A stretch of DNA of 64,000 nucleotides from contig JAENRP010000146.1 in assembly GCA_024741835.1 (NCBI GenBank), positions 1 to 64,000 on the forward strand, written 5' to 3'. The notes beneath the pieces were generated by a model. It was not told the origin of the DNA. It did no database searches and saw only the letters and a list, made by a program, of their open reading frames with translations. How positions within the stretch are numbered: position 1 is the first letter of the stretch; the number at the start of each line of letters is the position of its first letter. A program made the position numbers and the translations under genes. Of the stretch, positions 59,441 through 64,000 are shown in pieces. Source of the DNA: Diplocarpon mali. Lineage: Eukaryota > Ascomycota > Leotiomycetes > Helotiales > Drepanopezizaceae.

Positions 59441-62400
59441 GAGCGATTCCCGTTTTGGAAGAAATGTAAGTTAATGGTCGGTTCTTTATCAAATTTCATC
59501 GGCCCTGCTCAAGAAATGAGCCGAAAATCCTGCAATCTGGGCAATCCTCGAGCCTGGTTTGAGGCTAGCAACTCGTATATCTATTAGTGCTAACTCACGA
59601 CTGAAGTGTCACATCAATTTCTGGTCAGTGCCAACAAATTCGTCTCAGTCCCTCGCCGATGCAGACTACTGAGATGTGAAGGTCGTATCCCAAGACAGCT
59701 CTATCTTGCAAAGAGGGCCAATTATCATGGCACAAGAAAGACCATAGTAGATAGTAAATCTTGTTTAAGAATCTACAATAACGATGGCTATTAACGTACA
59801 TCTTACGCAGGTATTCGAGATACCAATCTACTAGTAAGTCATCCCTTGGTCTTCAATTCCCTTCCAAAGAAGTCTCATAAGCTAAACACGTATCTCGGCT
59901 CTACAGTTTCATCTTTCAAGTTAGCCCTCTTTTTTCATCTATCATTTGAACGAGCGATACCGACCCTAATTCCCTCCAAGATAGGTCGAAGCGCCTTGAT
60001 TGTGGCCGAGAACCAGCGCAGAGCGGGAGGGGTAAATTTTCTCGAATCTGTGACTTTGAACAGGGCAGAAAGACTCCAATTTATGATTGAGTTGTCGAAT
60101 GATCTTGACTACGACTCTGACCCTGAGACTCGACCAAAAATTCAGTCCGCGAATGCGTCGGACTTCACGACCCGAGGTTCTAGATACGATGAGACTAGAC
60201 AGTACATAATAGCAAACAGGTCATCTTTAAGACTAGCACTGGACGAAATGGGGATCTTAGCAGAACATTCTCTCTGCAGCTACATTCAAGATCTCAGAGG
60301 GCTTGCTTTGACAGCAATTGATTGAGGTTTTTCCCTTCGAATGCAATCAGAACCGCGAATTCTTCTTTTAAGTTGCCTTGGCCATAGTATTTCTGGTTTA
60401 TCAATATGATGGTCTTTTAGATGGGAGCCTTTTCCGCTTCCCGGCCTAGTCAGCCGAGTAGCTCGCGGATGGCCAGCGACCCCGCCAAACACAGTACCTT
60501 CCAATTCAAACTTTGGGCCATCTGCAAATGATTTTATCGAGCTCGAGGACTTCTTGTCGTCCCCTGTGATTCAAGAGCGTTTGTAAATTTATCATGGAGA
60601 AGTTTGTGGCATAGATATTGTCCAGTTTGGGGAATGGTGTCGATACATCGCCGCCGCAATAAGACTCGCGTTCAACTGCCCCGAGAGCTAATTCGAAGCT
60701 TTATATAGGGAGTGCTTTGATAGGGAGGGCCCTAATGTACGTATGAATAGATACTATTGAGAGGTCCCCGACTGTGGAGATCATTACATGTACTAGTATT
60801 TCGTACGGAATAGATTTGGTCCTCAAGGATTGTTCGCATAAAATACCAAATTATAGCTGGACCATGGAGTAGAGTGGCCAGCGATTTCACAAAAAGTCTG
60901 AAGGCCAGGATTCTGCATAAAACCTAAACCGATTTTACTGGGCCATGAATGGCGTGAGATATTCTTATAGATCCAGATTTAGAATGAGCAAAATCATTTT
61001 GAATGTATGAGACTGTGAAGATAATTGGCGCCTGTTTGAAATAGCTTATATTAGAAAGTCAGTAACATTACTGGTCCTATCACTGGCTACTCTCTTACAA
61101 TTGTGTACTTGATTATTGGAGATGTATGATCGAAGACCTGAAATAATGGGCATGACTATATTACCAAAGTGCGTACTGTAGTTTCTGGTTAGTTATTGGA
61201 GAGTGCTACTCTAGCTAGATGAAACGTGTTACAATCAAATCAAGAGTTTCAGAGACTGGCCTGGGCTATTCGGCAGTCATACGTCATGTTAAGCCAGCAT
61301 TCGACGCTTTGAGACTGCTTTAAATTCCCGTAACTGCCCGGATCTTGTTCTGTACACAGTTTATACATATATTTCTACCAGCATCAAGCTGCATATATCC
61401 GAGTCTGTCCAAGCTGAAATCATGATGCCTGCCTCCAAGTCATCATTCTAATCCTTTACACTCTCCCTGTTACATTTCACCGTGCCCTAGTTGCAGCCGC
61501 TCGCATGCCTCTTGCGCAAGTTCTCGACTGAAAAACGAGCCTGGTTATGTCCTGCGGATCGAGTCTACCCAGATTATTTGATCCAACTCTCTCGATATTC
61601 TGAATTTGTCAGCAGCGACGAGGACATGCGCAAAGTACTAACTCCGGTTCCAGTTAGGATTCTAACGAGAATAATAATTGCGTGTTTCACCGCATGTAAG
61701 ATCGCAGAGAGCTCTCGAATCTAGCCCTAGTACAGGGGAAAGTACAAAACGACGAAACAGGTCAATATCTGGATTTTGGGGGCCCGGTGTAGTCCTTGAG
61801 CTATACAAAGTCGATCGGAATTTAGGCTCACCAACCTGATTCTCTAATGACATCTTCGCTCTATCAGGTGCTGAGTGATTGTTGCTAGCATTTCTTCGGT
61901 TCGTGTAAGGTGCTGGAGGCGGCCAACCTGCAGACCCCGAGTCGGGTCTGTCGTCTGCAGACACAAGATTCTGTCCACGGCGTGCTGCAGACACTGTTTA
62001 AAGCTGATCGAATGATTGAGGAGAGTAGAAGCATCGATTTCTATATATCTCAGCTACTGCAAATGTATGTACTGGTGTGTTCACGACTCCGATTCATGGA
62101 ATCAATCAGCTATCAGAGGCCAGGCACTTCAACGTTTTGCGTTCTGGAGGAACGTACTTTCACAGCGGTATTTATTAGATCTTTTCTGAGTATATTTGAG
62201 TATATCTGAGTAGAGACTTCAGTGGCTCGATGGATAACCAGAGTTCTGTTCTTCTTACAGACGAGTTGGTTTTGATGTGATTTGATCGACTCTTTGCGAT
62301 ACCAAATCTGAGTACATCGGGGCCTTGTTGGCCGGACCGGAATGTAGGGGCTGATTGGTGTTAACCGCTTTTGCCTGTATACCTAAATATAGAATGATCC

Positions 62401-64000
62401 GTGATACTGAAAAGCCTTGGCCGTGATTTTCAGTAGGTTTACATTATTCGGCGAACGGTAGTCTGCAACGCGGAGCTGAATCGGTTTGTTATCAACAGTG
62501 AATCCTAGTCGAGTGAAGAGTTGTATAGAAACTCCAGGGATACATGTATCTTATTTTCTCGCCTGACTTGTGCAATTACGTAAGATACCGCTAGTTCTGA
62601 TAGATTTTTTCTTCTTCGTTCAAGCCGGACAACTTCTATGGTAACGAGATGCCGCAATTTTGTGCTTTTGAGCTAGGAAGGTGTGTTGACGAGCAGGGAC
62701 ATTTCGAAATTTACCATATTTTTAAGATGACAGCTCTGATCCGAAAGAGACAGGTTAAAATGCCATGAAGAAATATTCGAAGGAATCGTCTATGGAGTTA
62801 CTCCTCTCAGTATGGACTGCGGCTACTCTACCTAGAGAGAATGATATCGTATGCCTTTTGAGCAGGGAGATATAAACATTAATTCAATTGCTTTATAAAC
62901 ACCAAGACTGCTACGCTGACCAAAAGACATTTAACATCGTTGTTTCAACCAGTCACCCAATGCATAGGTGTAGTTTAGCCATATAATAATGAACAAAATA
63001 GCCTCGTGCCACAAACCTCTAAGGACGTGAAGCACTTACGCAAAGATGCCGACCAGTAGGCGATCAGCAAAATTAACTTGCAAGATTATGGGAATAATCT
63101 TATGTTATCTATCTGATAGACCTACAGATAAGTTCTTATATAGATTAGTTGAATATAGCTAGCGTTGCTGCCGGGCAAAACCCCGCTGTCACCCCTGGCA
63201 ATTCTCGCTTAAGAAGCGAGTCAACACGAAAGAAGCGTCGACTTGATCAGAAGGAAAACACAGCTCGCGCCTACACGTGATAGCGAGAAAGAAGCCTTGA
63301 GCCCGCGACAAAGCAGCGACAGTGCGTTCCTCTCCCGAGTTCTGGTACCTACACTCTACTCTCACTGCAAATTTCAAAGAGTCTGATGATTTCCACGGAT
63401 CCTACAAATCACCCGAGAACGCGCAGATACAGGACCTAGAAGATCACCCGGGCGATCAATCATTTGTGAAGAATTGCTATCAGGTTGAGGGAATAGGCTT
63501 TCCAGCAGATATCAGCAAGGAAAAGCGATCTCGGAGGTCAGGATCTAGGAGCCAAAGCTTAAAGAAGCAAAACAAACAGCGCCTGCATGGTGTACAAGCG
63601 GTAGAAAATTTTCTTCGGAATTTCATCTAGCCTGATTCGCCATACCGCAGACGTTCCTGGAATAAACTTGATGGTAGTAGGGAAGGCTGGAGAGTAAGAC
63701 ATGCTGCTTTTATTAAATACTGTAGGGGCTCCGGTTTGCTGCGGTAGGTAATTCTGTCAAATGGGTATTGTTAATTGTGCTACTATGCTCCAAGTATAAC
63801 CGGGAATCTGTCAACAAATTAAGAGCCCTGGATCTTACCCTCGACACTGAAAGATGTGATAATAATCACAATGCGGATATGAAATGTTGATTCGTGATTA
63901 AAGACATTCGATGCAAGATAAATGTTATATATAAATGAGCTGTAACGTACGTATACTAAGATTACATGTCAACTTAAAATTAAGATGTTGAAACTACACT
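59441..64000. other. Gene-poor region, second part
   Basis: No gene is supported. An open frame at about 59840-60325 (+, 159 codons, no ATG at the start) has a plausible soluble composition with an acidic Asp-rich stretch and could be a fragment. Frames at 61491-61724, 61910-62209 and 63322-63630 are short, and two of the three need non-ATG starts. A 7-bp perfect hairpin (CTCGCTT/AAGCGAG) lies at 63206-63222. The sequence becomes more AT-rich toward 64000. Confidence 0.5.

Noticed and set aside
1..64000. tRNA and rRNA genes
   Set aside because: No convincing cloverleaf, B-box or rRNA segment was recognised by eye on either strand; a covariance-model scan would be decisive.

Overview
The window looks like chromosomal DNA from a filamentous ascomycete (Pezizomycotina). 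The evidence is short GT-AG introns of about 45-180 nt with CTRAC-like branch sites, fungal housekeeping proteins (a SepA/Bni1-type formin, Trs120, Hus1, a beta-carbonic anhydrase), a fungal A-T-TE NRPS-like enzyme, and a 12 kb AT-rich block with the signature of repeat-induced point mutation (RIP). A leotiomycete is plausible, but this is inference and I cannot fix the species.

Layout. Positions 1-12430 are a gene-free, heavily RIP-mutated block. It holds two dead Ty1/copia pol regions on the + strand (about 1080-3590 and 7090-10800), a minus-strand remnant with a decayed CCHC zinc knuckle near 5.2 kb, an eroded tandem repeat at 109-500, and GC-rich low-complexity sequence near 11.1-11.8 kb. 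The genic part starts after about 12.4 kb. Genes in order: HUS1 (-), beta-carbonic anhydrase (-), TRS120 (-), NRPS-like A-T-TE enzyme (+), atypical SDR (-), phosphoserine aminotransferase (+), an 18-exon MFS sugar/quinate-type transporter (-), DUF2264 protein (-), a doubtful gene at 43.5-44.9 kb (-), a small Cys-tailed protein (+), a decayed RING-like locus (+), a single-pass membrane protein (-) and the formin (+). The last 7.3 kb (56668-64000) has no convincing gene.

How the genes relate. This is mostly housekeeping content: DNA-damage checkpoint, CO2 hydration, Golgi/endosome trafficking, serine synthesis and actin nucleation. One specialised-metabolism gene, the NRPS-like enzyme, is set among them without a recognisable cluster. 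The transporter and the DUF2264 gene lie head-to-tail on the minus strand and could share a carbohydrate-uptake role, which is inference only. Two short related inverted-repeat elements (18.27-18.40 and 20.47-20.59 kb) flank the carbonic anhydrase gene and look like a MITE family.

Most notable points: the RIP block with surviving CpA largely limited to GpCpA; a 9-nt microexon plus a GC-AG intron in the transporter; a second GC-AG intron in the SDR; an assembly N with a frame change in the formin FH1 region; and a Cys-rich small protein whose reading frame needs a 45-nt intron to remove a TAG. I did not see a clearly new multi-gene system. Exon coordinates were derived by hand from splice signals and reading frame.
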